Shown here: positions 35,376 through 44,700 of the stretch, piece by piece
How positions within the stretch are numbered: the stretch's first letter is position 1
Layout of the letters: every line of letters begins with the position of its first letter
From: an uncultured Lachnospiraceae bacterium
GTDB lineage: Bacteria; Bacillota; Clostridia; Lachnospirales; Lachnospiraceae
Assembly: GCA_910587295.1 (NCBI GenBank)
Contig: CAJULP010000088.1
Span: 25,270-89,269 of the forward strand
Direction of reading: 5' to 3'
Length of the DNA: 64,000 nt
Translations under genes and position numbers: made by a program
Notes under the pieces: model-generated
Seen by the model: the letters and a program-made list of their open reading frames with translations, nothing else
The model's database searches: none
What the model was told of the DNA's origin: nothing

Positions 35376-36069
35376 AGTTCTGCCCGTAATAAGCATTTTC
35401 CCCGTGTTTCCTAAAATAATGCTTATCCTGCAGTTCACCCGGCGCCGGCCAAACCTTAGGGTTAATGATTTCCGTCCGGTACGCCATCTTCGCCACTTCC
35501 TCAAGGACAACCGCATTGTGGACTGCGTCCATAGCATCCTTACCCCATGCAAAAGGGCCATGGTTCTTACAAAGGACTGCCGGAACTGCCATGGGATTCC
35601 TGCCCATCCTTAAAAATTCATTGACAATCAGATGGCCGGTATTTTCCTCATAAGCCTCCTCAATTTCTTCTTTTGTCAAACACCGCAGACAGGGAACTTC
35701 CCCATAAATATAATCTGCATGGGTCGTACCATAGCAGGGAATCCCCCTGCCGGCCTGCGCCCAGCTTGTGGCATAGGAAGAATGGGTATGTACGATACCG
35801 CCAACCTCAGGAAATGCTTTGTAAAGCTCCAAATGGGTAGGGGTATCGGATGAGGGTTTAAAACGCCCTTCTATTTTATTTCCCTGCAAGTCCATCACTA
35901 CCATATCTTCCGAGGTCAGCTTCTCATAATCAACGCCGCTTGGCTTTATTACAAACAACCCGCTTTCCTTGTCAATCCCACTTACATTTCCCCATGTAAA
36001 AGTTACTAACCCGTAACGGGGCAGTTCCATATTTGCTTCGTAAACCTGTTTTTTTAATTCCTCTAACAT
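35374..36069 (-). CDS. araD: L-ribulose-5-phosphate 4-epimerase
   Basis: 231 residues of the class II aldolase/AraD family. Zinc ligands are visible as HTHSSYATSWAQAG (H-x-H), and the later HG in LCKNHGPFAWGKD. The phosphate loop and substrate positions are at VTFTWGNVSGIDKESGLFVIKPSGVDYE. The DMVVMDLQGN segment is standard. Length equals that of characterised AraD enzymes. It interconverts L-ribulose-5-P and D-xylulose-5-P, linking arabinose use to the pentose phosphate pathway. It is encoded 12 bases after a kinase gene. Confidence 0.94.
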   Translation of the reverse strand: MLEELKKQVYEANMELPRYGLVTFTWGNVSGIDKESGLFVIKPSGVDYEKLTSEDMVVMDLQGNKIEGRFKPSSDTPTHLELYKAFPEVGGIVHTHSSYATSWAQAGRGIPCYGTTHADYIYGEVPCLRCLTKEEIEEAYEENTGHLIVNEFLRMGRNPMAVPAVLCKNHGPFAWGKDAMDAVHNAVVLEEVAKMAYRTEIINPKVWPAPGELQDKHYFRKHGENAYYGQN

Positions 36070-36081
36070 AATCTATTCCCC

Positions 36082-37674
36082 CTATTTCAAGCTAGTTACC
36101 GCAGCATGTTCAATAGAAAGTCCTGCCATATAACGCTTCATGAAATTTTCAAAACCTTCCACATCTTCTTCTACAGGTTCCATTTTACTTCCTGCTTGTC
36201 CGTTAAAAATCGTCTGGTTTAAAAATTCCTGAAGGCTTTCCTTTTCCTTTTTATTCTGCATATAAGACGCTAAGAGAGCAATTCCCCATGCACCGCCTTC
36301 CCCGGCTGTTTCCATTACAGACACCGGTGTGTTCATAGCTGCTGCCGCAATCCTCTGGCCTACGCCTTTCGTCTTAAACAAGCCGCCATGGCCAAACATT
36401 TCATCTACTTTTACCTCTTCTTCTTTAAACAAAAGATCCAATCCTGCTTTTAATGCGGCAAGGGATGAATATAAATGAGTCCTCATAAAATTTGCAAGAG
36501 TAAATTTATCTTCCGCCCGGCGCACAAATAAAGGCACTCCTTCATCAAATCCGGTAACCGGCTCTCCTGAAAAATAATTATAAGAAATCAATCCTCCGCA
36601 GTCTGCATCTCCTTCCAGCGCTTTATGATACAGAAGGGAAAATAACTGGTTCTTATCAACTTTTGCACCAAGGCAGTCTGCAAATTCATCAAACAGATTT
36701 ACCCATGCATTTAGGTCAGAAGTACAATTGTTACAATGTACCATGCCTACCAATGCACCATCCGGTGTGGTCACCAGATCGATCTCAGGATAAACCTTAG
36801 TCAATTCTTTTTCTAAAACGATCATGGCAAATACAGAAGTTCCGGCAGACACATTTCCTGTTCTTACGGCAACACTGTTTGTTGCAGCCATACCTGTTCC
36901 CGCATCCCCCTCAGGAGGACATACCGGAATGCCCGGTTTTAAGTTTCCACTTGTATCAAGAAGAGCAGCCCCCTCTTTCGTCAATTCCCCGGCATTTTCC
37001 CCGGCTGTAAGTACTTTAGGGAAAATATCCTGTAATTTCCAGCTAAACCCTTCCGGTGCGGTCAATTCGTTAAACCGATCTACCATTTTCTGGTCAAAGT
37101 TTCCGGTTTTTATATCAATCGGAAACATACCGGAAGCATCTCCTACGCCAAGTACCTTTTTCCCGGTCAGTTTCCAATGAACATACCCTGCCAGTGTAGT
37201 AAAGAAAGCCACATCTTTTACGTGTTCTTCTTTATTTAAAATAGCCTGATATAAGTGGGAGATACTCCATCTCTGGGGAATATTATAGTTAAATTCCTTT
37301 GTCAGCTTCCCCGCTGCTTCTTCTGTAATGGTATTTCTCCATGTCCTGAAAGGAACAAGTAAGTTGTCCTCTTTGTCAAAAGCAAGATATCCATGCATCA
37401 TAGCAGAAAATCCAATGGAACCAAATGTAGTGACAGTTGCCCCATACTGTTCTTTTACATCTTTTAACAAATCTTGATAACAATCCTGCAATCCTTCCCA
37501 CACATCTTCCATGGTATAAGTCCAGATTCCATTATCATACCGGTTTTCCCACTCATGACTGCCTGCCGCTAAAGGCGTTCCTTTTTCATTGATCAAGACT
37601 GCCTTGATTCTGGTAGATCCCAACTCAATACCAAGGGAAGTTTTTCCCTCTTCGATCAATTGCTTTGTGTCCAT
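36082..37674 (-). CDS. FGGY-family carbohydrate kinase (probable ribulokinase/xylulokinase)
   Basis: 530 residues with both actin-like domains of the FGGY family: the phosphate-1 loop LGIELGSTRIKAVLI near the N-terminus, the catalytic Asp in PPEGDAGTGMAATNS, and the adenosine/phosphate-2 regions VSAGTSVFAMI and MFGHGGLFKTKGVGQRIAAAAMNTPV. Sequence alone does not separate L-ribulokinase from D-xylulokinase in this subgroup. Because araD follows in the same operon, ribulose phosphorylation in an arabinose pathway is favoured. GGGGGT upstream of the ATG serves as ribosome-binding site. No araA isomerase is in the window. Confidence 0.87.
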   Translation of the reverse strand: MDTKQLIEEGKTSLGIELGSTRIKAVLINEKGTPLAAGSHEWENRYDNGIWTYTMEDVWEGLQDCYQDLLKDVKEQYGATVTTFGSIGFSAMMHGYLAFDKEDNLLVPFRTWRNTITEEAAGKLTKEFNYNIPQRWSISHLYQAILNKEEHVKDVAFFTTLAGYVHWKLTGKKVLGVGDASGMFPIDIKTGNFDQKMVDRFNELTAPEGFSWKLQDIFPKVLTAGENAGELTKEGAALLDTSGNLKPGIPVCPPEGDAGTGMAATNSVAVRTGNVSAGTSVFAMIVLEKELTKVYPEIDLVTTPDGALVGMVHCNNCTSDLNAWVNLFDEFADCLGAKVDKNQLFSLLYHKALEGDADCGGLISYNYFSGEPVTGFDEGVPLFVRRAEDKFTLANFMRTHLYSSLAALKAGLDLLFKEEEVKVDEMFGHGGLFKTKGVGQRIAAAAMNTPVSVMETAGEGGAWGIALLASYMQNKKEKESLQEFLNQTIFNGQAGSKMEPVEEDVEGFENFMKRYMAGLSIEHAAVTSLK

Positions 37675-37752
37675 ATTAGTAACCCCCTTTTGATTTTTAA
37701 ATCATTTATTATAATAATACAACCAGTACCTTTCTCATTACAAGTAATATCT

Positions 37753-39054
37753 TTACAGAAAATGATAAGGTATTTTTTTTGCATCAGTATAATCCTGAAT
37801 GTCTAAATAAATATAATATCCTTCCAAGCGTCCTGTTACAGAAGATACTTTATAAACATTATAGTCTTCCATTTTAAGTTCAGGGATACTGAAAACAACA
37901 ATAGAATAATCACTAAAAGAAGAAATAGCGGCAACAGGATCGTCATTTTCATCTGCAATCATGATCATGTCGTTTTTTGATATTTTTTCTTCAAATTCCA
38001 TGACCAAAAAGTCCTGTTTTGATTCAGCTTTTACTTCATCGTACATATTACCGTTTCCAAATACAATTCCCCCGTTTATATAAATACCTTCATCAGAATC
38101 TAACCCGCTGTCCATACTGTCAGGATGTGCGCAGGCAAATACATAGCCCCCGTTTATTACTAAATATCCATTAGAATCCAGTCCGTCCCCATCTTCTCCA
38201 AAACCGGAATTACAGATCACAGAACCTCCGTTTATTGTAAGTACGGAAACTCCGTTTTCATTTGTGTTAATGGAATCATTTGCTGCATTGATCTCTATAT
38301 TACCACTATTGATCGTCAAATGAAGATGGCTGGATATTCCTTCATTTTGAGCATTGACTATAAGCTTTCCATTTTCATCGGAACAAATATTAAGAGAAAC
38401 AAAGCTTTCTATAGCCCCGTCAAACTTATATTTCTTTTTTGCTTTGTCCTTTTTGACATCTTCTTTTGTGGTTCCGTCTTCATAAATCCTTGCCACATAA
38501 GAACCGTTTATTACATTTCTACTATCTTTTGCAAGAATCAGGTTAAAACCGGCATCAGAGGTGTCCACATTTGGAGATACGTCTTTTTTCTTATCACTCC
38601 CACACTCATAAGCACTATAAACCAGTATAGAAGGTGCAATTGTACATGTAATTTCCGCATTATTTAAAATTAAATTGACTACTGAATCCGGATCATCTTT
38701 AGCATCTTTCCCAAGGTTAACAAAAATCTGACCTTGGGAAAGACGTCCCGACACTTCATAAGTGCCGGGTTTTGTAATTGTTATGACTGTATGCTGTGCT
38801 GCTTCTTCCGGGCTATGGGCATCTTTTTTACTTCCATTCCCATAGGTTTTTCCTTTTCCTTCTTCATAATAAATAATATCTGCCCCTATATAAACCCTAT
38901 CTGAAGGATTTGTTGACACTTCTTTTCCATCAACTAAAATTCCCTGATCTGAAAGAGTGATATTTGTAGAATCCGCTCCGGTTCCTCTCATAGAACATCC
39001 TGGAAAAATCAGGGTGGAAATAATCAAACAAAAAATAACAATTTTTTTATTCAT
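37753..39054 (-). CDS. Cthe_2159-like carbohydrate-binding beta-helix lipoprotein
   Basis: 433 residues with a signal peptide and lipobox (FPGC, about residue 20). The repeated phrases LTINSGNIEINAANDSINTNENG, LTINGGSVICNSGFGEDGDGLDSNG, LVINGGYVFACAHPDSMDSGLDSDEG and IYINGGIVFGNGNMYDEVKAES are the coils of a right-handed beta-helix with Asp-rich calcium positions. The Clostridium thermocellum representative binds acidic pectin-like glycans. So a surface glycan-binding or adhesion role is inferred. The gene stands alone and is 10 bases from the flotillin gene in the same direction, so co-transcription is possible. Confidence 0.82.
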   Translation of the reverse strand: MNKKIVIFCLIISTLIFPGCSMRGTGADSTNITLSDQGILVDGKEVSTNPSDRVYIGADIIYYEEGKGKTYGNGSKKDAHSPEEAAQHTVITITKPGTYEVSGRLSQGQIFVNLGKDAKDDPDSVVNLILNNAEITCTIAPSILVYSAYECGSDKKKDVSPNVDTSDAGFNLILAKDSRNVINGSYVARIYEDGTTKEDVKKDKAKKKYKFDGAIESFVSLNICSDENGKLIVNAQNEGISSHLHLTINSGNIEINAANDSINTNENGVSVLTINGGSVICNSGFGEDGDGLDSNGYLVINGGYVFACAHPDSMDSGLDSDEGIYINGGIVFGNGNMYDEVKAESKQDFLVMEFEEKISKNDMIMIADENDDPVAAISSFSDYSIVVFSIPELKMEDYNVYKVSSVTGRLEGYYIYLDIQDYTDAKKIPYHFL

Positions 39055-39063
39055 ATAAAAACC

Positions 39064-40563
39064 TTATACTTCACTTACGACAGAACCGGAAACAGCCGCA
39101 ACCGCCTGATCTTTTTCATCCTCAGATAGACCTGTAAAGTTAATATTTCTGTTAACTTTAGCATCATATGTACCGGCTTTTACCACTTCCGCAAGATCGA
39201 TTCCCACCGTTTCTTTCATGGTCTCAAAAAGCTTTGTCATCACACCGGGAACATTATCTGCAACAGTATTTACACCGTTACTGCCATCTCCTCCAATGAT
39301 CGTAATCTTATCAATCTGGGTAAGAGGTTCCGCAATTTTTCCGGCAATATCAGGAAGTACTTTGATCAACATTTCAGCCATAGCGGCATTGTTATATTTT
39401 TGGTATGCGATAGCTTTCTTTTCCATGGCTTCCGCCTCAGCTATACCTTTTGCACGGATAGCTTCTGCTTCCGCCTCACCCACCATACGGATTCCTTCTG
39501 CCTCCTGTTCTTTGGCAAACTTTTGAGCTTCCGCAGTTGCTTTCAGGGCTTCCGCTTCTTTTTCCCTTTCGAATTTTTCTGCCTCCGCATTTTTCATCCT
39601 GGTATAGAGTTCTGCCTCAGACTGTTGTTGACGAGCAAACTTATCAGCTTCTGCTTTCTTTTTTATCTCAGCATCAAGAGCTTTTTCTTTTACTTCCGCT
39701 TCACGCTGCTTTAGGATTACTTCCTTTTCCTGCTTAGCAATACTTGCTTCCTGAGTAGCTATCTCAATGGTCTTACGCTGTTCCTGCTCCTGGATGCTAT
39801 AAGCTGCATCTGCTTCCGCGCGTTTCGTGTCTTCCATTTTTTGAAGTTCAGCTTTTTGCAGAGCAAACTCATTATTTTTCTTGGCAATCTCACGCTCCGC
39901 ATTGATTCTTGCATCATTTGCCTGCTTATCTGCTTCCGCTTTGGCAACGGCAATTTCCTTTTCTGCTTCCGCCTTTGCAATCGCGGCTTTTTTCTTGATT
40001 TGGGAAATATTATCAATACCGAGATCATCGATTACACCATTTCCATCAGCAAAATTCTGTACATTAAAACTGACGATATCAAGACCCATAGCGGCAAGGT
40101 CAGGCTCCGCATTTTCTTTCACCAGATTTGCAAATTTCTGGCGGTCGCTGACCATCTCTTCTAACCTCATGCGGCCTACAATTTCCCTCATATTACCTTC
40201 TAATACTTCCCTTGCAATACCTGCTATGTACTGAGTATTTTGGTTCAGGAAGTTTTCTGCTGCAAGGGAAAGTTTTCCCTTTTCACTGCTGATTTTAATA
40301 TTTACTGCCGCATCTACCTGAATATTAATATAATCAGCCGTGGGAACCGCATTAGATGTTTTTACATCAATAGCGATCAGTTTAAGACTCAGCTTATCCA
40401 TTCTTTCAAAGAAAGGAATCTTTACGCTTGCCTTGCCGATGATCACTTTTTTACGTAGACCGGAAATAATATAAGCTGTGTCCGGCGGCGCTTTTTTGTA
40501 TCCGGTCAACATGATGATCAACACAAAAACCACTATAACTGCTGCAATAATAAAACCTACCAT
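39064..40563 (-). CDS. floT: Flotillin-like SPFH/band 7 protein (FloT/YuaG-like)
   Basis: 499 residues. An N-terminal hydrophobic hairpin or helix (about 2-24) anchors it in the membrane; the SPFH domain follows (about 25-200) and then a very long Ala-Glu-Lys heptad-rich coiled coil with many EAEA/AEAE repeats (about 195-400), then a short C-terminal part (LIKVLPDIAGKIAEPLTQIDKITIIGGDGSNGVNTVADNVPGVMTKLFETM) typical of flotillins. It organises membrane microdomains. In Bacillus subtilis the floT neighbour is an NfeD protein; here none is seen, and a CPA2 antiporter gene lies upstream in the same orientation. Confidence 0.9.
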   Translation of the reverse strand: MVGFIIAAVIVVFVLIIMLTGYKKAPPDTAYIISGLRKKVIIGKASVKIPFFERMDKLSLKLIAIDVKTSNAVPTADYINIQVDAAVNIKISSEKGKLSLAAENFLNQNTQYIAGIAREVLEGNMREIVGRMRLEEMVSDRQKFANLVKENAEPDLAAMGLDIVSFNVQNFADGNGVIDDLGIDNISQIKKKAAIAKAEAEKEIAVAKAEADKQANDARINAEREIAKKNNEFALQKAELQKMEDTKRAEADAAYSIQEQEQRKTIEIATQEASIAKQEKEVILKQREAEVKEKALDAEIKKKAEADKFARQQQSEAELYTRMKNAEAEKFEREKEAEALKATAEAQKFAKEQEAEGIRMVGEAEAEAIRAKGIAEAEAMEKKAIAYQKYNNAAMAEMLIKVLPDIAGKIAEPLTQIDKITIIGGDGSNGVNTVADNVPGVMTKLFETMKETVGIDLAEVVKAGTYDAKVNRNINFTGLSEDEKDQAVAAVSGSVVSEV

Positions 40564-40595
40564 TTTGTAACCCTCCCAATTTAAATTTTATCCAA

Positions 40596-41801
40596 TCAGC
40601 TTACCGATGTTTGAACCTTTTCCGGTTCTTTATCTTTAGAATAAAGAATCTTCAGTATGATTGGCGTAGAAATTGATGATACGATGATAAGGAAAATCAC
40701 CGATGTAAAATAAACAGGTTCCAAAAGCCCTACGGAAAGCCCTCTTTGAGAAACAATAAGGGCAACTTCCCCTCTCGTCATCATACCAACGCCTATCTTC
40801 AGCGCATCATTTCCATTAAACTTACATAATTTTGCCATCAGCCCGCAGCCTATGATCTTACTTACAAGTCCTACCAATACAAAACCAAGTGAAAACAAAA
40901 GGATAGAACCTGATATACTGTCAATATTTGTCTTTAATCCAATACTTGCAAAGAAAACAGGACCAAAGATCATATATGAATTTACATCTACTTTTCTTTC
41001 TATGTATTCTGAATCTTTAATAGAACAAAGAATGATCCCGGCAACATAAGCGCCAGTGATATCAGCGATACCAAAATATCTTTCCGCAACATAAGCCAAA
41101 ATCAAACAATATGCTACGCCGGCGATCGGAATCCTTCTGGTATGGGGATATCGTTTATCAACTATTTTAAATATTTTATAGGATATAAACCCAACAATGA
41201 TTGCAAGTACAAAAAATAAAACTGTATTTATGATCACTTTAAAAGGATCGGAATCCGGACTTTTCAAACCTATTACAAAAGTAAGTACAATGATTCCAAT
41301 CACATCATCAATAATTGCGGCGCTTAGAATCGTCGTTCCCACTTTACCTTTCAGTTTTCCCATCTCTTTTAGTGATTGTACCGTAATACTTACCGAAGTT
41401 GCGGTAAGGATCGTACCTACAAAAACAGCTTTATAAAATCCTTCAGACCCCCATGGGGAAGCCCCGTAGTAAAGCATATAAAACCCGGCACCCATAAAAA
41501 GCGGGATAAATACACCTGAACAGGCAATTAATGTTGCGATCGGTCCTGTTTTTAAAAGATCCCTCATGTTTGTTTCAAGCCCGGCAGAAAACATCAGGAA
41601 AATAACTCCGATTTCAGCCATCTGTAACAAAAAATCAGTCTGGTTTACCCACCCTAAAATACTTGGTCCTATAATAAGACCCGCAATAATTTCGCCTACT
41701 ACCTGAGGCGCTTTCAATTTTCTTGCTATTATCCCAAATAATTTTGCGGTAATCATAATAATAGCAAGATCTTTCAGCACAAGATAAGTTTCCATTTTCA
41801 A
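40596..41801 (-). CDS. CPA2-type monovalent cation:proton antiporter
   Basis: 401 residues with about twelve membrane helices. Features are the family start (AKLFGIIARKLKAPQVVGEIIAGLIIGPSILG), the ion-site Asp pair region (LSAAIIDDVIGIIVL) and the later KIGVGMMTRGEVALIVSQRGLS. There is no C-terminal TrkA-N or RCK domain, so it is the short form. It exchanges Na+ or K+ for protons across the membrane. It lies 33 bases upstream of the flotillin gene and may be co-expressed with it. Confidence 0.92.
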   Translation of the reverse strand: MKMETYLVLKDLAIIMITAKLFGIIARKLKAPQVVGEIIAGLIIGPSILGWVNQTDFLLQMAEIGVIFLMFSAGLETNMRDLLKTGPIATLIACSGVFIPLFMGAGFYMLYYGASPWGSEGFYKAVFVGTILTATSVSITVQSLKEMGKLKGKVGTTILSAAIIDDVIGIIVLTFVIGLKSPDSDPFKVIINTVLFFVLAIIVGFISYKIFKIVDKRYPHTRRIPIAGVAYCLILAYVAERYFGIADITGAYVAGIILCSIKDSEYIERKVDVNSYMIFGPVFFASIGLKTNIDSISGSILLFSLGFVLVGLVSKIIGCGLMAKLCKFNGNDALKIGVGMMTRGEVALIVSQRGLSVGLLEPVYFTSVIFLIIVSSISTPIILKILYSKDKEPEKVQTSVS

Positions 41802-41826
41802 TCTTTCCTCCTCATTTTACACAGTT

Positions 41827-42129
41827 TTATTCAGGCATCATTCCTTCTTCTTCTGCCCTTAATTTACATCCGTTTTTATAAGATCCTATCTCACAAATTT
41901 CTGCTATTCCCCCTTTCATACAAAAATCGCAAGAAGGGCAGGGCTTTTTTTCCCCTGCAAAATCTCTTGGGACCGCTTCATTATTTTTATTATGTCTACA
42001 ATCATAACACCAACAATTATTACATTCAACAAATTGTGGCAACTCCTCTAAAAAATCTGTATCCAGCAAATCAAAAAAATCTATTTGTCCTTCTATCTGT
42101 TTTTTCAAGACCAACCCCGCTTTTTCCAT
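41827..42129 (-). CDS. Cys-rich small protein of unknown function, possibly metal binding
   Basis: 100 residues with nine Cys, clustered as VECNNCWCYDCRHNK, PCPSCDFC and two single Cys further on. Paired CxxC-like spacings suggest one or two zinc or iron-sulfur sites. There is no membrane segment or signal peptide. It follows gyrA in the same direction, and the terminator-like hairpin at 42130-42165 lies directly before its ATG, with the GGTGGGGA ribosome-binding site inside the 3' arm of the stem. I do not recognise the family. An alternative is that the true start is the same ATG but read-through from gyrA is needed for expression. Confidence 0.7.
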   Translation of the reverse strand: MEKAGLVLKKQIEGQIDFFDLLDTDFLEELPQFVECNNCWCYDCRHNKNNEAVPRDFAGEKKPCPSCDFCMKGGIAEICEIGSYKNGCKLRAEEEGMMPE

Positions 42130-42165
42130 ATAAAATCCCCACCAATATTATGATGGGGATTTTAT
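42130..42165 (-). terminator. Hairpin after gyrA that also covers the next gene's ribosome-binding site
   Basis: Twelve-base perfect arms (ATAAAATCCCCA and its complement) with a 12-base loop start three bases after the gyrA stop. The downstream T-rich arm makes it terminator-like. It ends directly at the ATG of the Cys-rich gene, so it may act as an attenuator or a translation switch. Confidence 0.75.
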
Positions 42166-42168
42166 ACC

Positions 42169-44679
42169 TTAATCTGACAAATCTGATATTTCTTCCATTT
42201 CTTCATCTATATTTTCAATTTCGTGATCCCCGTTGAAAACTTTTTCTCTTACCTTGGCAATCTGTGCCACCGTCACATCTTTATCAAGGTTGATTAATTT
42301 TACACCGGAAGTAATACGCCCTAAGATGGAAATATCTTCCATACGAATCTGGATAATAATTCCGCCAGTTGTGATCATCATAATTTCATGATCGTCATTT
42401 ACGGCTTTCACACCGATCACATCACCGGTTTTTTCTGTTATCTTATAACATTTAACTCCTTTACCTCCACGTTTTTGAACAGTAAATTCATCAAGATAGG
42501 TTCTCTTTCCCATACCGTTTGCAGAGACAATAAGAAGAGAATCTCCTTGGTGGTCAAGCTGCATACCCACCACTTCATCATCACCGGAAAGGCTCATACC
42601 GATCACTCCCATAGAGGACCTTCCTGTGGAACGCAGATCTGTTTCTTTAAAACGGATACACATGCCGTACTTTGTAACAAGGAAAATCTCCGTATCCTTG
42701 TCCGTTATTTTGACTTCTATCAGCTCATCATCATCCCTGAGACTAATGGCCGCCAGACCATTTTTACGGACATTACTGTATTCTATGATATTTGTCTTCT
42801 TTACAATACCTTTTTTGGTGACCATAAAAAGATTTTTACTCTCTTCATAATCCTTAATGGGAATGATAGCACTTATTTTTTCTCCCGGGTTAAGCTGTAA
42901 AATATTGACAATGGCAACTCCTCTTGAGGTACGGCTTCCTTCAGGAATTTCATAAGTCTTTAAACGGTAAACCCTTCCAAAATTAGTAAAGAACATCACA
43001 TAATGATGTGTCGTGGTCATCAAAAGGTCTGCAATAAAATCATCCTCTATGGTCTGCATCCCTTTGATCCCTTTACCTCCCCTGTGCTGGGATTTGAAAT
43101 TATCTATTGTCATTCTTTTAATGTATCCAAGATTTGACATGGCAATTATGGTATTTTCATTAGGAATCATGTCTTCCATGGAAATATCATATTCGTCAAA
43201 TCCTATCTTACTTTTTCTTTCATCGCCAAACTTATCAGAAATTTCTTTTATCTCTGTCCTGATCACACCAAGAAGAATCTTTTCGTCACCAAGGATTTCT
43301 TTTAACCGGGCAATTTTAGCAAGCAGCTCCTGATGTTCACTTTCAAGCTTTTCTCTTTCCAATCCGGTAAGAGCACGGAGCCTCATGTCCACGATTGCCT
43401 GTGCCTGTACATCTGTAAGCCCAAAACGTTCCATCAAACTTTCTTTTGCAATGGGCGTACTGCGGCTTCCCCGGATGATCCTTATCACTTCGTCAATATT
43501 ATCAAGAGCGATCAATAATCCCTGTAAAATATGGTCCCGTTCTTCCGCTTTGTTTAAGTCATACCTTGTCCTTCTGGTTACCACTTCTTCCTGATGGGCT
43601 ATGTATTCCTTTAACATATCAAGAATATTTAATGTCTTAGGCTCTCCGTTCACAAGAGCAAGCATAATGATTCCAAAAGTATCCTGCATCTGCGTGTGTT
43701 TATACAAAAGATTCAGAATAATATTTGCACTTACATCACGGCGAAGCTCTATAACGATACGCATACCTTCCCTGTCTGATTCATCCCGAAGGTCTGTGAT
43801 ACCATCTATTTTCTTTAACTTGACAAGTTCGGCTATTTTCAAAATCAGATTCGCCTTATTTACCATATAGGGAAGTTCCGTTACAATGATACGGCTTTTT
43901 CCGTTCGACATGGTCTCTATATCCGTTACGGCACGAACCCTTACTTTTCCTCGTCCTGTTCTGTATGCCTCCTCGCTTCCTCTGGTACCTAAAATAATTC
44001 CTCCGGTAGGAAAATCAGGAGCCTTCACGATTGACAAAATTTCTTCTATTTCTGTCTCTTTATCCTCAATTATCCTGTCATCAATGATTTTAACAATGGC
44101 GTTGATCACTTCCCGCAGATTATGCGGAGGGATATTGGTCGCCATACCTACCGCAATACCGGTCGTACCATTCACCAAAAGATTCGGATACCGGCTTGGG
44201 AGCACGGCAGGTTCTTTTTCCGTCTCATCAAAGTTAGGTACAAAATCAACGGTATCTTTATTGATATCCGCTAAAAGTTCCATAGAGATCTTACTTAAAC
44301 GGGCTTCCGTGTAACGCATTGCCGCAGCGCCGTCACCGTCTACAGACCCAAAATTTCCATGCCCGTCTACCAACGGATAACGAAATGACCAGGGCTGCGC
44401 CATATTCACCAACGCTCCATAAATAGAACTGTCTCCATGAGGGTGATATTTACCCATGGTATCACCGACGATACGGGCACTTTTTCTGTGTGGCTTATCC
44501 GGACCGTTGTTCAATTCGATCATAGAATAAAGGACTCTTCTCTGCACAGGCTTAAGCCCATCCCTTACATCGGGAAGCGCCCTGGATGCAATAACACTCA
44601 TGGCATAATCAATATAAGAATTTTCCATGGTTTTTTGCAGGTCTACGTCATGGACTTTATCAAAAATATTATCTTCCAT
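42169..44679 (-). CDS. gyrA: DNA gyrase subunit A
   Basis: 836 residues. N-terminal breakage-reunion domain with catalytic Tyr in MRYTEARL, and the C-terminal pinwheel with six RIY/YIKR-like repeats including the GyrA box (QRGGKGVK, near residue 750). The start MEDNIFDKVHDVDLQKTMENSYIDYAMSVI is standard. The gene follows gyrB by 21 bases at the end of the dnaA group. In the quinolone-determining region the motif is HPHGDSSIYGAL: the position equal to E. coli Asp87 is Gly (codon GGA). Confidence 0.98.
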   Translation of the reverse strand: MEDNIFDKVHDVDLQKTMENSYIDYAMSVIASRALPDVRDGLKPVQRRVLYSMIELNNGPDKPHRKSARIVGDTMGKYHPHGDSSIYGALVNMAQPWSFRYPLVDGHGNFGSVDGDGAAAMRYTEARLSKISMELLADINKDTVDFVPNFDETEKEPAVLPSRYPNLLVNGTTGIAVGMATNIPPHNLREVINAIVKIIDDRIIEDKETEIEEILSIVKAPDFPTGGIILGTRGSEEAYRTGRGKVRVRAVTDIETMSNGKSRIIVTELPYMVNKANLILKIAELVKLKKIDGITDLRDESDREGMRIVIELRRDVSANIILNLLYKHTQMQDTFGIIMLALVNGEPKTLNILDMLKEYIAHQEEVVTRRTRYDLNKAEERDHILQGLLIALDNIDEVIRIIRGSRSTPIAKESLMERFGLTDVQAQAIVDMRLRALTGLEREKLESEHQELLAKIARLKEILGDEKILLGVIRTEIKEISDKFGDERKSKIGFDEYDISMEDMIPNENTIIAMSNLGYIKRMTIDNFKSQHRGGKGIKGMQTIEDDFIADLLMTTTHHYVMFFTNFGRVYRLKTYEIPEGSRTSRGVAIVNILQLNPGEKISAIIPIKDYEESKNLFMVTKKGIVKKTNIIEYSNVRKNGLAAISLRDDDELIEVKITDKDTEIFLVTKYGMCIRFKETDLRSTGRSSMGVIGMSLSGDDEVVGMQLDHQGDSLLIVSANGMGKRTYLDEFTVQKRGGKGVKCYKITEKTGDVIGVKAVNDDHEIMMITTGGIIIQIRMEDISILGRITSGVKLINLDKDVTVAQIAKVREKVFNGDHEIENIDEEMEEISDLSD

Positions 44680-44700
44680 TTATACTCCTAACCAGACAAC

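Noticed and set aside
43886..44314. Plus-strand open frames inside gyrA and other core genes.
   Set aside because: They are antisense shadows of well-conserved coding regions with no initiation signals.
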